Assembly: GCA_014529385.2 (NCBI GenBank)
Contig: CM043946.1
Span: 19,303,077-19,367,076 of the forward strand
From: Adiantum capillus-veneris
Taxonomy: Eukaryota > Streptophyta > Polypodiopsida > Polypodiales > Pteridaceae
Direction: 5' to 3'
DNA: 64,000 bases
Part shown: positions 40,454 through 52,480 of the stretch, one piece after another
Position numbering within the stretch: position 1 is the first letter of the stretch
Layout of the letters: each line of letters opens with the position of its first letter
Made by a program: the position numbers and the translations under genes
Notes under the pieces: model-generated
The model's database searches: none
What the model saw: the letters and a program-made list of their open reading frames with translations, nothing else
Told to the model about the DNA's origin: nothing

Positions 40454-42900
40454 ACGACTAGCTATAAAAGGGGGTCTCTTCTACACACAAAAACACATTG
40501 TGGAGTATTGTGGTGCACTATGAAGTAGGTGAAGCAAAGATAAGAGACACAGAGGAAGAAGATGATGGATGCTGGACCTTTAGGTTATTTGAGGCGTGAC
40601 AAGGGGATCTTTTCAGGATGAGATTACACGAGGTATGTCAACAAGGAAGGATTTGGGTGAGTGCAGATACAAAGGGTGGATTCTAAATCTTGGATCAGGA
40701 CCTAACTCTAATCAACATGTATGGGTGCCATTGCTCAAGATTCTGTCATTATCTAGGGTTTTATGTTAGAGTCAAAATCCTAAAGCTAGAGGGGGAGAAG
40801 GCAATGAGACGGATCATCATTCGAGGTGGCAAAGCAACCAATTTTTTCAAAGAATACTTGTCATCTTTTTAGAGGATATGTGCGATATGGACTTTCTATT
40901 ATATTCCCCTTATTACTGATCGTGTCAGGGCCCTCTTGTGTGTATACCAAAAGAAAATTTATGTTCCCAATTATTGACAGGTTATGGATGTATTCTCTTG
41001 ATTCAAGACATGTATCCATGTTTTTCAAAGAATACAAGTGCTATGTTCTCAACATAAAGCTTAAAGCTGGTGGATCCAACAAAAATTTACAGCAGATGGA
41101 ACATGGTTGCATGGAATTGGGCCCAAGGTATGATGTTAGTATTTTCCAAGGGGCTAGGTTTGATATCTTTAGGCCAAAGTTGGGATACGTGATTGAGTGA
41201 TCTATTCCAACTGACAGGGTTCCTGGATGATAATAGTGATAACATGTAGCACGGGGTAGAGTATGTGCTTTACTTTGCTCAAATTGGGCATTTGGTGCTA
41301 AAGTTATGGCCGATTCGATTTGATTTGTAGTCTTAGACATCTATGAGTGGGAAAAATTAATGCTGCTCAAGCAGTCAAGTTTTGTGATCGAGATAGTTTT
41401 ACTTGATATCTGGGCAGAACACGCTAATCTTGGGATTGTTTCGATTATCAACATGGCATATGTGATGGTTTTACGAAAGCAAATAAACTTCTAGATGGGG
41501 TATCTCTTTGCAATTTCATCATTCAAAATGCATGGAGTAAGGGTGTGGTCGGAAAAATTCCAGGAAAAGTTGTTGTGCTTAGAAGTGCTTTGGACCAAAT
41601 TGTGTTGTCCAAGATATTAGCAAAATTAGTTTTGGTTTATATGTATATTATATGTGGTGGTTTAATGAACACACATAAATTTTGTGATAAGCTTTCAATT
41701 GAGAAGTTTGAACCTTGGAGAGTATTGATTACGGGGAATGCCCAACATGGTAGAAAAAAGATGGACCCGGGGTGCTTTGGTGGATATGTGTGCCTTGATG
41801 TAGTGCTAAGCAATGTCTTGGTCGACTGTGCATGCCAAATATGGAGTTAAAGGCTACCCATAAGTGAAGGCCGCCCAAGGGCCATGGAAATGGCCTCTTG
41901 AAGGAGGGTTATTTTTTAATGGGTGTGAAAGGGGGGTATTTTTGGGCAATATCTACTTCGCTACTACCCTCTTGGGCTACGAAACACTTTTTTGTTTTTG
42001 TTTTTAGAATGTTACATGTCATGCAAATCTAGAAAAAAAAAGAAGGGAAAGAAGAAGTCGAGAAGAAGAAGAGAAGGAAAGGGGAAAAACAGAGAGGAAG
42101 AAAAAAAATGGAAAGCAGAAGAAAGGAAGGAAGAGAAAGAAGAAAGAAGAAAGGGCTGGGGGAAAAAGAAGGGAAGGAGAGGAGAAGAGAAAAGGGAAAG
42201 AAAGAAGAAGAAGAAGGGGAGAAAAAGAAAGAAAAAAGAGAGAGGAAAGAAAGGAAAAGGAAAGAGGGGGAAAGAAGGAGGAGAAAGGAAGAAGAAGAAG
42301 AAGAAGAAGAGGAGGGGAACGAAAATTTACACAGGTCGGAATTTTTTTTACTTTTCTCTCTCTCACACATGCTCACTCTTTTGGTGGATATGCTCTCTCT
42401 TGATATTGGGAGGAATTTTGTTTCAGAGAATCATCTTGTGCTCTTGACAAAGGTGAAGCAAAGATAAGAAACATAGAGAAATAAGATGAGGGACATGCTC
42501 GACCTCAAGGTTATTAGAGACGTGACAAGGGGATCTTTTCAGGATGAGATTACATGAGGGTATGTCAACAAAGAAGGATTTGGGTGAGTGCAGGTACAAA
42601 GGGTGGATTCTAAAGCTTGGATCATGACTGACCTGTGATCATTGTGGGTTCGTGTGTATGCTGCCAACGACGACTTGAGTGGGTAAGAACCAAACTTATG
42701 ATAGGTTGGAGGGCCGGGTAGCACGAATTCAACATGTGTAGGTGCCATTGCTCGAGATTTTGTCATTACCCAGGGTTTTATGTTAGAGTTTTGATGAATA
42801 CCGAGGGTCAATTTCGACCATACTTTGTACATGAATTGGGAAATTGAATGAAAGCAGGGTTGGGCTGCATTTGTGTTGTAAATATCTTGTTGTCTCAATC
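40454..42900 (+). mobile_element. Short repeat-flanked element with a polypurine tract
   Basis: Direct repeats at 40528-40772 and 42452-42789 share blocks such as GGTGAAGCAAAGATAAGA, GACAAGGGGATCTTTTCAGG and CAGGGTTTTATGTTAGAGT. The right copy has about 95 bp more. A TATA-like GCTATAAAAGGGGG lies at 40461. Frames in between (40826-41200, 41545-41850) show no family. The layout suggests a TRIM- or LARD-like LTR element, but I found no clear TG...CA ends or primer site, so limits are approximate. Confidence 0.4.
42031..42319 (+). repeat. Polypurine tract, 289 nt
   Basis: Only 7 pyrimidines by hand count in 289 nt; the last 162 nt (42158-42319) are all A or G. The pattern is irregular (GAAGAA, GGAAAG, GAGGGG), not a simple microsatellite. 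Long open frames on both strands here simply reflect the lack of stops in such sequence. Confidence 0.9.
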
Positions 42901-43972
42901 TTATTGTCTCTTTCTCTCTCTACTCTTTCACAATGAGAAGCCTAGTGCTTTCCGGGTCAACCCTGGAGAACCACACTCTTCAATGTTTTTGATGAACCCG
43001 ATGCAAACCGACCGGGGTAAGAAAGAGAAGATGGGGCTGCAGCAAGGAGTGCAGGAGGTTTTACAAAACATAATCTTGAAATACTTCTCCAAAGAAGTAC
43101 AAACTACACTAGATTGGAAAAAGTGAACGGAGATGATTGAAGAAATTTCAAGCCACGTAAGGGTACAAGCATCAAAGAAAAAGAAGCTAGACAATGCTAT
43201 GGATGCGGCGTTGGATGCTATTGAGGGCCGCTTTTCAAATTTTTGGTGCACCTCTCTCTTGGTATGTACTTTATGGCAAGGCTTCAAGGATGCATGGAGG
43301 AGGAAGGACCTGATGCATGAAAATCACAAAAAAATTCTATGTATTTATTTTTTACATAGCTATGGTCTGACTCATTTGGATCTTGGAAATAAAGAGAGGT
43401 AGGAACAAACCCTATGAAAACCCAGAAAAGCACTGGATGTTGATTCTACCTAACGTTCACTACAGGTGAAGAATAAGAGTCAATAGCGAAAGGGAGGAGA
43501 ATCTTATGCATTATGGAGTTGGGGCCAACAAAATATTATCAAATTGAATCACAATTCACTTGTGGACAACATGCTTGCACATCAACCTCCGGTAAAAAGT
43601 GTAAGGTAATCACCTGCAAGACACTATAATCGTCAACTTACATAAGCATATCATAAGCCATATTCACCCTATATTCCATCCACAAGGTATCAACTAGAGG
43701 TTATTTGTGTACAACCAACACCAACAAGCCCCAAGTGGAGGAAACAAATTCATATTACCATTGAGAAAAGTGAAAGGTACATCCTTTAAAAAGTAATGAC
43801 GATATAACCATCATCTCCAACACTCCCAAGCATAAGTTAGATTCTCCTATTGAGGATAGTATAGGTAAGTATAGATAGTGCTTACCTACAAAAGAAAAGG
43901 AGAGCACATACAAGCCTTTTCTCATGCTTTATATGCAGTCATGTATAGGCATGCCCATTAGGTAAGGTTGCA
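42901..43972. other. No supported gene
   Basis: Frames of about 90 residues at 42848-43126 and 43133-43402 have no recognised motif. The rest is unremarkable. Confidence 0.4.
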
Positions 43973-44560
43973 TGAGTGTGTGTGTGAAAAATGAGAGCTT
44001 TCTCTTAATTGGTCGTGTTACCATATACATGTGGTAGTGATGTGTGTGAACACACTTAGGACCACCGTGGCATTTATTCCCTCACTAGGAGGATTTTTCC
44101 CTCATGCATTGTTTATATGCCCATCATTCTAGGGCTATATATCTTTCCATTGCACACTAAGTAATACACTCTCTGTTGTGTGCCTTGAGATTCCTTCATC
44201 TTCTCCAAGTTGCGTGTGTTTTCCTACAACACTAATTCCAACAATTGGTATTAGGGCAGGTTACGTCCTCCTGGGCTTAATCGCCAACAGCTTCAACACA
44301 AGTCTGCACAGATTTTTTATTTGGGCTTATTTTGGTCTCGATTTCCACTACAGACTATGTACTACACAGGCTATTTTGTCATTTTGTGCAAATTTTTTGT
44401 TAGTGTCCTTTTCTGCATAACAGGTCCGGTATAGTCTACTACAGTTTGTGCTATATAGCACGTGTTGTTCCCTCTTTGTTTCTCCTCATTTCGGGCAATT
44501 TTCACATCAAATTCAACATTCGCCGCCATTACTGACAACAACATAGATGTATTCAACACG
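43973..44560 (+). mobile_element. Ty1/copia 5' end (LTR, primer site, leader), truncated
   Basis: LTR at 43973-44243 (271 bp, TGAGTGTGTGTG ... CTAATTCCAACA), then a primer-like TTGGTATTAGGGCAGG, then the leader and a few codons of gag as in the element at 1-972. Similarity stops near 44560, where gypsy copy B begins in the other orientation. It is a truncated copy. Confidence 0.7.
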
Positions 44561-44612
44561 GATTTGGGATGGATCACATCTTCTTGATCCTCAATCTCTA
44601 GAGGGCCCTCAA

Positions 44613-45984
44613 TTATTGCTTCTCTCGGTGCTCTCCTTTGTAAGGCTTAAGTAGGCTCACATGAAAAGCATTGTGTATGAGCCAATGGTTGGGAAACTTT
44701 AATTGGTAAACCATCTTGTTAATTGTATTAAGAATTTGAAAAGGGCCATAGTATATTTTTGCTAACTTAGCATAATACTTCTGGTGGCCCGTAGCCTCAA
44801 ACAAGCCTTGGGAAACTTTAGCAAAACCGAATCATTTTCCTTAAAGTCTAAGGCTCTTCAATACTTGTTAACCTTTTACCTTTGCTATGAGATGGATATA
44901 GCCTCTTTAATATTTTGAAAATATTCTTGTAGATCTTGGCTATACTCAGTAGCAGCAGCACTGAAGATCTTCCCATGTACTTTAAGTAGCAAAGGACTTT
45001 TAGATCTTCCCTCTATGACCTTGAAAGGTGCCTTTCCCATAGAAGTATGTACAATATTATTGTATCATATTCTACGAGGGGTAGGTACTTCTCCCATTGT
45101 GAGCGTTGACCTACTTCCGTAACATAGGATTTTAGCACATGTAGAATCGTAAGGTTAGCTATCTCACTTTGGCCATCTGTTTGTGGGTGACACGCCGAGG
45201 ATAAATTTAACCTTGTGCCTAGGTTGTCAAATAGACCCTTCGAGAAATTACTGGTTATTCTAGGATCTCTGTTCGACACTATGGATGCTGGTAAGCCAAT
45301 GTACTTGAAAATATCAGATATGAAGATGGTTTCCATTTAATGTGCCTTAATAGTCTTCTTGATAGGTGTGCTTGTTTGCTAACTAGTTTGCTAAACCTAT
45401 TGGCTATTGTCCATATTCCTGTAATTGCATGGATAGACATGAGAATCCAAAGATAAAATCCATGGATACGCTCTCCCATGGTGAATTAGGAATCAAAAAT
45501 GGATGGAGCAATCCAGGTTGCTTCCCTCTATCATACTTTGTCTTTTGGCATACCATGAATTTTGAAAAATATTCTTGTACATCTACTTTCATGGTAGGCC
45601 AATAGAAGCAGGTCTCAACTCCTCAAAGAGTAGGTTGAATCCCTCTATGCCCTGCATAGGGAGGGAAATGGGATTCATACATTGCTTTCTCACGGATTGA
45701 ATTAGTAATGCATAACCTATTTCCATAAAGAAGATAACCATCCTGCAAGGTGAATGGTTCCTTGTCTTACCTAATGCGAGGACTGAAATTACATCCTTCA
45801 AATTGGGATTAGTAGAATACTCATCTATCATAGAAGATAGATCATTGTGAGTTGCTATTGATACCACATTTACTCTTGGTTGTCGTGATAGTGCACCGAC
45901 CACTCGATTGTTCTTGTTGGCAATGTAAGTAATATGAAAATGAAATTGCAAAAGAGAATTTTCCCACCTCATTTGTTTGTCCAA
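44613..45984 (-). pseudogene. gypsy RNase H end and integrase relic
   Basis: Pieces include the RNase H end FHITYIANKNNRVVGALSRQP (45589-45984), the zinc region YFSKFMVCQKTKYDRGKQPG (45404-45592), core parts with PTSIVSNRDPRITSNF in the equivalent position and HPQTDGQSEIANL, and a C-terminal segment KIYYGPFQILNTINKMVYQL with IHNAFHVSLLKPYKG (44613-44804), usual for chromovirus-type gypsy integrases. Frameshifts separate the pieces. Confidence 0.75.
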
Positions 45985-46487
45985 AGATCTTGGTTTGCAT
46001 CATGAAGTACTTGAGGGTTTGGTGATCTGTTCATAGGATGAATGGAGTCCCCAAAAGGTAGTGCTTCCAGGAGTATAGGGCATGTAAAATAGCTAATATC
46101 TCCTTTTTGTATATGCCCAATACTCGCTCATCGTCTTTCCTTCTTGAAGAAAAAATGCTCCAAGGCAATCGCCACAAGCATCACATTGAACCTCAAATGG
46201 GTTTGAGAGATCCGACAGTGTAAGCACAGATTGAGAGATAATCTTCTCTTTGAGCTTGTCAAATTTTTTTTGCTCTTTTGCAATCTATGTATACCTACTA
46301 ATGTTATTTTTTGTTAAGTCATGTAATGGTCTTTCTATTAGCAGCGAATTTCTCTATGAAGCGTCTAATGTATGCACACATACCAATAAGCTTTGTAGCT
46401 TGTGTAGATTCCTTGGATTAGGCCATCCTTTTATTACCTCTATCTTTGATTGATCCATTCGGATGCCATCTTGAGAGATAATGTGAG

Positions 46488-46739
46488 CTAAGTATTGAAT
46501 CTCTTGTTGGAAAAATTCACTTTTCTTTTAATTAATGAAACGCTTATTCTCTCTCTTAGAACTTTAACCTGGAGATGTTGCTTATGCTCCTCAAGAGAAT
46601 TGGAATAGATGATGATGTCATCAAAGAATACTCCAGTAAACTTGCGATAGGGCCTAAAGATTTTCTCCATTAATTGTTTGAATGTGGCCGGAGCATTTGT
46701 CAGGCCAAAAAGGAATGACAAGATATTCATAAAGACCAA
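46488..46739 (-). pseudogene. gypsy reverse transcriptase fragment
   Basis: About 84 residues with [18 protein letters not shown] and the catalytic [11 protein letters not shown], where FDD is the normal gypsy form of the Y-x-D-D box. The upstream RT core and downstream connection are missing or frameshifted. Confidence 0.75.
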
Positions 46740-46861
46740 GTATCCTGCAAAAAGCGGTCTTTATGATATCTTCATTGACTACCCTTATCTAATGATTGAC
46801 TACCCTTTATATTGGTAGCCATGCGATGGAACCATGGTGCCCCTAGGATAACATCGTCATG

Positions 46862-47329
46862 TGTAGACGGCTGGCGCGTCACCATGTGGGAACGTGTTCT
46901 TAGAAGTTGGGCAGTGAATCACTTAGTAATTACTAAAGTAATTACTACAGTAAACCCGAAGCATATAAATAGGGCCCATTACTTTGATATCGGGTTGGCA
47001 TTTGTAATCACTTGTATTAGCGCTTTGGGCTATAATTGTACTTGAGCATCAGTGACAGTCTTGTTGGCTATACCTTTTCTCTGTTATCATATTTGCTGTA
47101 ATCTCAATCATAATATACATTCAGTGATACTTATTTATCAATAGTCTTCTGAATCTGAGTCTGAATCTGAACTTTATTCCAGTCTATAAGTTTGATTCTC
47201 AATTTAGTATCCATATTTAAGTCTAGTCTGTGATTTCTGTCTAGTCTGTTGTCTGAAATCTTTTCACATAAGAAGCTGAAATCCTTCAACACTAGAATTA
47301 GCTGTCTGAAGAGATCAGCTCCAATTCCA
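46862..47329 (+). repeat. 5' LTR of the Tat-like element (468 bp)
   Basis: Starts TGTAGACGGCTGGCG and ends CTCCAATTCCA. TATA-like TATAAATAG at 46964-46972 is the likely promoter. It has one more 12-bp unit of a CTGAATCTGAG-type repeat than the 3' LTR. Confidence 0.93.
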
Positions 47330-47332
47330 TTT

Positions 47333-47350
47333 TGGCGATCACGGTGGCTA
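47333..47350 (+). promoter_or_regulatory. Primer-binding site of the Tat-like element
   Basis: TGGCGATCACGGTGGCTA begins three bases after the LTR end. It differs from the initiator-Met site; I could not assign the tRNA. The gag-only element at 36518-40453 shares its first eight bases. Confidence 0.65.
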
Positions 47351-47402
47351 GAGCTGAAGCTCGTTGACTGAAAGACTCTTCTCCCAGTTGAAGTTTTCAG
47401 CA

Positions 47403-49129
47403 ATGGCACCAAAATCCAATCGTGGTCGGAAATCTACCAATTGTGTGGACCCCATTCCTGAGGATTCAGGAAGAGAGTCTGACCCCAAGCAAGAGAAAAT
47501 GACTGACACTGAGGCTCAGGAGGAGCATAGTCAAGCTGATGAGGCGTAGGACTCACAGCATTCCAGTCATTCTCGACGCAGACTGGCAGAACGGGAAGCA
47601 CGAAAGGCAAAGAATTCTAAGAGTTCTCAGTCTCGCCAGAAAGATGAGCATAAAAAAACCAGAAAGGGAAGTCACCGTACTTCCAGCAGACAGAACCGAG
47701 AAGATACTGATACTGAGACAGAGACGGAGATTGACTGGGATGCTGACACTGACAACTGCAAGAAGGCTCCCAAGCGTCCGTCTGAAGCCAAGAAGAGAAT
47801 TGGTGGCAGTAGCAGTAATCGAAATAATTACACTGCTTCCTTGAAGATTTCCTTTCCCATGTTCAAAGGAGGGAAAAAGGATGATCCTGATGTTCACATA
47901 CAAGCTTTCGAGCAGTATGCTGAACTAAAAAACATTGATGAAGATGATTGGGGGGAATACTTTCCACAAACCTTGAAGGAAGCAGCAAGGAGATGGTATT
48001 ACCATTACCCTGCGTGCCAGCTGAGATCATATAATAAATTAATTAAGGCCTTCAGGTTGGAGTATTCCGACAATCGAGGAGATGAGGATATTCTCTGTGA
48101 ACTGGATCATATCAAACAGAGGAAATTGTCAGTCCGTAGCTATGTCGAAAAGATCAAAGAACTGACCAGACAGTTGCAGGAACCACCGTCTGAGAAGAGA
48201 TTAAGGGCATGGTTTCTGAATGGGTTCAGAAGCAAGAAGCTGAGAGAACAAGAAGTACCAGCCCCTACAAAGAAATTCAATGACCTAGTCAAGTGAGCAT
48301 TAAAACTGGAACAGCAGGCTAAGAAAGAAAAGAGCCACAAGAAGCAAAGAACCAGTAGAAGTAGTTCGGCTACTGAAGCATCCAATTCCAGTGGAAAATC
48401 CAGCAGCTCCGAGAGCAGCTCCGATGATCGGACAAAGGAAAAATCAAAGAAAGGATCATGGACCAAGAGAATTGAAGAAATGGCTATGCAAATTGCAGAG
48501 ATTAGCCACACAAGAGAGCCGGTCCGGAAGATGGAGACTTGGTGTTCAAGATGTAAATCCAAGGACCATATCTCCACGGAATGCCCACAATGTACTTACT
48601 GCAAGGCCTTCGGTCACCTGTGGAATAATTGTGGCATCCGAATTCACCATTTTAAGAAAGGAAAGGATCTATCAGTGGTTGCCTACATTGAACCAGTGCA
48701 GGCAGAGCCAATCAAAGTAGCCCAAGAAGAAGGATCAGGTACCAGTGGTACTGGTCAAGGACGTGGAAGATACCAACAAGGAATGGGCAGAGGAAGAGGA
48801 AGAAGCAACTTCCACTCCAAAGTATGAATTGCTACACATGTGGGAAGTATGGACATTTTGCATCCCAATGTCCAGATGCACCAGTAACGACTGCTACTGA
48901 GGCTAAGGCACCAGAGCCAGTCCCAATCAGAGTAGTTACCAGGAGCAAGGGAGTGATCATTGAAGAAATTCCAGACATTTCAGAAGTACCAGCTAATCCT
49001 AACAGCAGCAAGTGTGTAAGGTTTCCAGTTTCCGAAACCTTCAAAACTGTACTAAGCTTGAAAAACTTAATGGAAAATACTATTGCAGGACTCCAAACAC
49101 TATTAATTTTGGTAATTTTGGAATTATAA
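47403..49129 (+). pseudogene. Tat-like gag with three CCHC knuckles, interrupted
   Basis: Starts MAPKSNRGRKSTN at 47403. A basic, Ser-rich N-terminus precedes the capsid (FKGGKKDDPDVHIQAFEQYA, RRWYYHYPACQLRSYNKLIK, YVEKIKELTRQL). Then come three knuckles, each C-x2-C-x4-H-x4-C: CSRCKSKDHISTEC, CTYCKAFGHLWNNC and CYTCGKYGHFASQC. In-frame TAG near 47549 and TGA near 48296 could come from CAG and CGA. A frameshift near 48822 separates the third knuckle. The capsid packages element RNA; the knuckles bind it. Confidence 0.8.
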
Positions 49130-49835
49130 GCAGAGCTTTACTATGTCTAGAAATTTTTAGAATCTGATTCCGATAAAAACGGGAACAGTTATGGGACCTG
49201 GAAAATTACCATAGAAATTTAATTAATAACAAAAATTGGATGGTTTCATTTTAATCATTAGCAAAGACTTCTTTACACTAAGGTTCTAGAGTTAAATAGG
49301 AAATTCCAAATTTCATCATGGAAAATCTGCAAAAGTTGCTTGGACTAGGGGAAAGCTGCCAGATGCCTAGAAAAAGCTATAAATAGGACCATTCTCTTCA
49401 TATTTTGTTAGACTCGGAGCCTTGAGAATTTCTCTCTCATCTAGGGAGAAACACTACACAGAAATCATTAGAGTTAAGTCTCTAATTGATTAGCCCTAAC
49501 AAGTAATTAACCTAATCCCTCTTAATTAGTAAGGTTAGATTAAGATAAATGATTAATTAATCAAAGACTAGGCCTATATATGCTTCTTAAACCTCTTTAA
49601 ATTAATAAATCTCTGCTGATTATTATAATTAAGCTTAGTAATACTAAGCTAATTATTTATCCTCTCATATTAGGGCTGGAATTGACCAATTTAGCCATGA
49701 ATTAATGGTGCAGATATTAATTAGGATTGGGTTAAGTTGAATTATTTATCAGAGATACATTAGATAGTTATTAATCTAGGGAAATTATCCTATAATTTTT
49801 TGAGAAGTTTTTCTAATTAATTAGTCCTAATTACT
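49130..49835 (+). other. AT-rich non-coding spacer with LTR- or promoter-like start
   Basis: No frame codes. CTATAAATAGGACC at about 49377 followed by a CT-rich stretch looks like a promoter and leader, so this may be the remains of a second element inserted between gag and pol, or a family-specific spacer. Confidence 0.35.
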
Positions 49836-51040
49836 CTGTTTTTTGAGCAATTTTAATAGGGGAAATTAGTAAATAGAATTCAAATACTTCCATATAATTA
49901 TTAGTGGTTAATTAGGTGATCAATAACCCGTGATAATTAGAAGAAGTTTAGAAAGTTAATTTAGCCAATTATTTTAGCTAAAATACCCTATTTTTTGAGT
50001 AATTTTAATAGGGGAAATTAGTAAATGGAATTCAAATGCTTCCAAATAATTATCAGTGGTTAATTAGGTGATTAATAACCCGTGATAATTAGGAGAATTT
50101 CAGAAAAATAATTTAGATAATTATTTTAGCTAAAATACCCTATTTTTTGAGTAATTTTAATAGGGAAAATTAGTAAATGGAATTCAAATGCTTCCATATA
50201 ATTATCAGTGGTTAATCATGTGTTCAATTACCTGTGATAATTAGGATAGGTTCAGAAAGGTAATTTAGCTAATTATTTTATCAAAAATACCGTATTGTTT
50301 GAGAAATTTTAATAGGGGAAATTAATAAATGGAACTCAAATGCTTCCATATAATTATTAGTGGTTAATTAGGTGATCAAGAACCTGTGATAATTAGGAGA
50401 AGTTCAGAAAATTAATTTAGCTAATTATGTTAGCTAAAATACCTTGTTTTTTGAGTAATTTTAATAGGGGAAATTATTAAATGGAATTCAAATGCTTCCA
50501 TATAATTATAAGTAGTTAATAATGTGTTCAATAACCCGTCATAATTAGGATAAGTTCAGAAAATTAATTTAGCTAACTAATTTAGCTAAAATACCCTTTT
50601 TTTGAGAAATTGTAATAGGGGAAATTAGTAAATGGAATTCAAATACTTCCATATAATTATCAGTGGTTAATTGAGTGTTCAAGTACCTGTGATAATTTGG
50701 ACAAGTTCAGAAAGTTAATTTAGCTAAAATACCTTGTTTTTTGAGCAATTTTAATAGGAGAAATTAGTAAATGGAATTGAAATACTTCCATATAATTATC
50801 AGTGGTAGATTAGGTATTCAAAAAACCATGATAATTAGGAGAAAGCCAGAAAATTAATCTAGCTAATTACTTTAGCTAAAATACCCTATTTTTTGAGGAA
50901 TTTAAATAGGGGAAATTAGTAAATAGACTTAAATTGAATTGAGATCTTTATCAAAGGTTTATTAGACCTCAAGGAACCTGTGGTAATTATACTACCACTA
51001 GAAAATTAGTTTAACTATATATCCCAGTAAAATTACTACA
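49836..51040 (+). repeat. AT-rich tandem array, about eight units of roughly 150 bp
   Basis: Unit starts at about 49836, 49987, 50137, 50292, 50444, 50595, 50735 and 50886. Each contains TTTTTTGAGTAATTTTAATA, GGGGAAATTAGTAAATGGAA, CTTCCATATAATTATCAG, CCTGTGATAATTAGGA and a TTAGCTAATTATTTTAGC block. Units differ by substitutions and one shortened unit. It is a minisatellite inside the retroelement, between gag and protease. Confidence 0.85.
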
Positions 51041-52480
51041 ATTTTTGGGGAAAATAAAAAAGGGAATATAGTAAAGTAAATAGAAACCCTTTGATATCAA
51101 TACCAGAGAAGGAATATACCTTGGGGAATCTATTATAATTATCATAACCTTAGATAAATAGTTTATGGACGTATTTTGGTCAAAAGTAACCAATTTTTGT
51201 ATATAATGGATAAGAAAAATTAAGAAATAAAATTATCTAAATACCAAAGAATTAACCATGGTCCAAAAACCTTATTTTTGGGTAACAAGGAAAAATAAAT
51301 GTTATACAATAAATACTCTAATGGATTAAGTCTTTTTATAAGGCTGCCGAAATGGCCCCCAAGAGAACCAGGGGAAACCCTTTGACGGAAGATGAAGATG
51401 CTAGTAACAAACGCAACAAAGCAACTAAGGACCATGAAGGAGGGCCTAGCCATAGGCCAACAGAGGAGAGTTTACGGGCACCTACCCCACAGCAGATGAA
51501 CGACCAGTCCCAGGTGGTTTTCAATTATGCCATTAATAAGCTTTTAGATTTCATTTTAAGTTAAGCATTGCATACGAAGGGTTAGGAAGGAAAACATTGG
51601 CTGAAAACGGAAGGTAACTTCCACGAAACCCACGATCAATGATTATAATTAGGAAAGAAATGATTGGGTTATTACTGGTTGAAATAGGAAGGAAATGTTT
51701 GACCATCCTTAAGACAGCTTGTCTCAAGACACCTCTGATTCCTTGGAAATATTTTTACTCCAGGCAATGAGTAATGATGGAGATACCATCATGGAGGAGT
51801 CGGTTACCTCTGCATGTGTGGCGTCTTTACCCCGTGCTTGTTTATGTTTATGGATAGTACTTTTAAGTTTATCCTAGAGGAACCGCCCGGTTGTATGGGC
51901 AACTGGTTTTGGCGTATGGGCGCCCGGACTTTGGGTGAAGACTTTTTCCACCCCGGTCATATAAATAAGGAATGGGTGCCTTTTTTCACCCTTGTATAGG
52001 TGGTCTTGAGACAAGTTAGTACTGGTCAGTGATACCTTAAAATGACAGTACCTTGTCTTAAGTTTAAAGATGTCTGTTTTCTAAAAGAATGTCTTCAATG
52101 CAGTTTTAAAAGGTTGCTTTAAGGAAATGCAGTTGAAAAATTAAAAAGAATCATTATTTTAATTGTGGAAAGAATGTGGTAGTAATTAAACAACAATAAA
52201 ATCATGTGTGAGTGCGGGGTGGTAAGTGGGGATTGACTAAGGTTGTCAATCATGGACGGGCAGGTAACTATCCATTCCCGCGCACTAAAACGTTTAGAAA
52301 CTTCACTTGGACGAGGAATCCACCAGCGGCTGTGCCCTCACATATGTTAGAGGGAAAAAAGCATTGGCTAAGGAAACCTTAATCTAAAGGATGAAGATTT
52401 AGGGACGGAATTTTTTTTTAGGGTCCCGTTTCCACTGCGAGACAGAACTAGGTCTCTTCTAGGGCTATAAACCTAAACCA
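51041..52480 (+). other. Spacer between the tandem array and protease
   Basis: A short frame at 51352-51564 (MAPKRTRGNPLTEDEDASNK) starts like gag (MAPKSNRGRK) but then ends, so it may be the start of a second gag copy or of an inserted relative. Inverted repeats CTTGTCTCAAGAC (51719-51731) and GTCTTGAGACAAG (52002-52014) enclose about 270 bp that could be a foldback element. A CATATAAATAAGG TATA-like site lies at about 51959. Confidence 0.4.

Larger units (their letters stand above)
44590..46856 (-). mobile_element. Gypsy copy B, 3' half (RT to integrase)
   Basis: Continuous with 61417-64000 once the 14.55 kb Tat-like element is removed; the break lies at TCATG. Order on the minus strand: RT remnant, RNase H remnant, integrase, C-terminal domain. 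Compared with copy A it keeps RT but lacks the protease-RT linker stretch, so each copy has its own deletion. Confidence 0.8.

Noticed and set aside
42019-42467. Lys/Glu-rich and Ser/Phe-rich open frames on both strands
   Set aside because: They come from the polypurine tract, which cannot form stop codons easily on the pyrimidine strand; no conserved motif.
49836-51040. CRISPR-like array of repeats
   Set aside because: Units are about 150 bp tandem copies without unique spacers, in a plant retroelement; it is a minisatellite.
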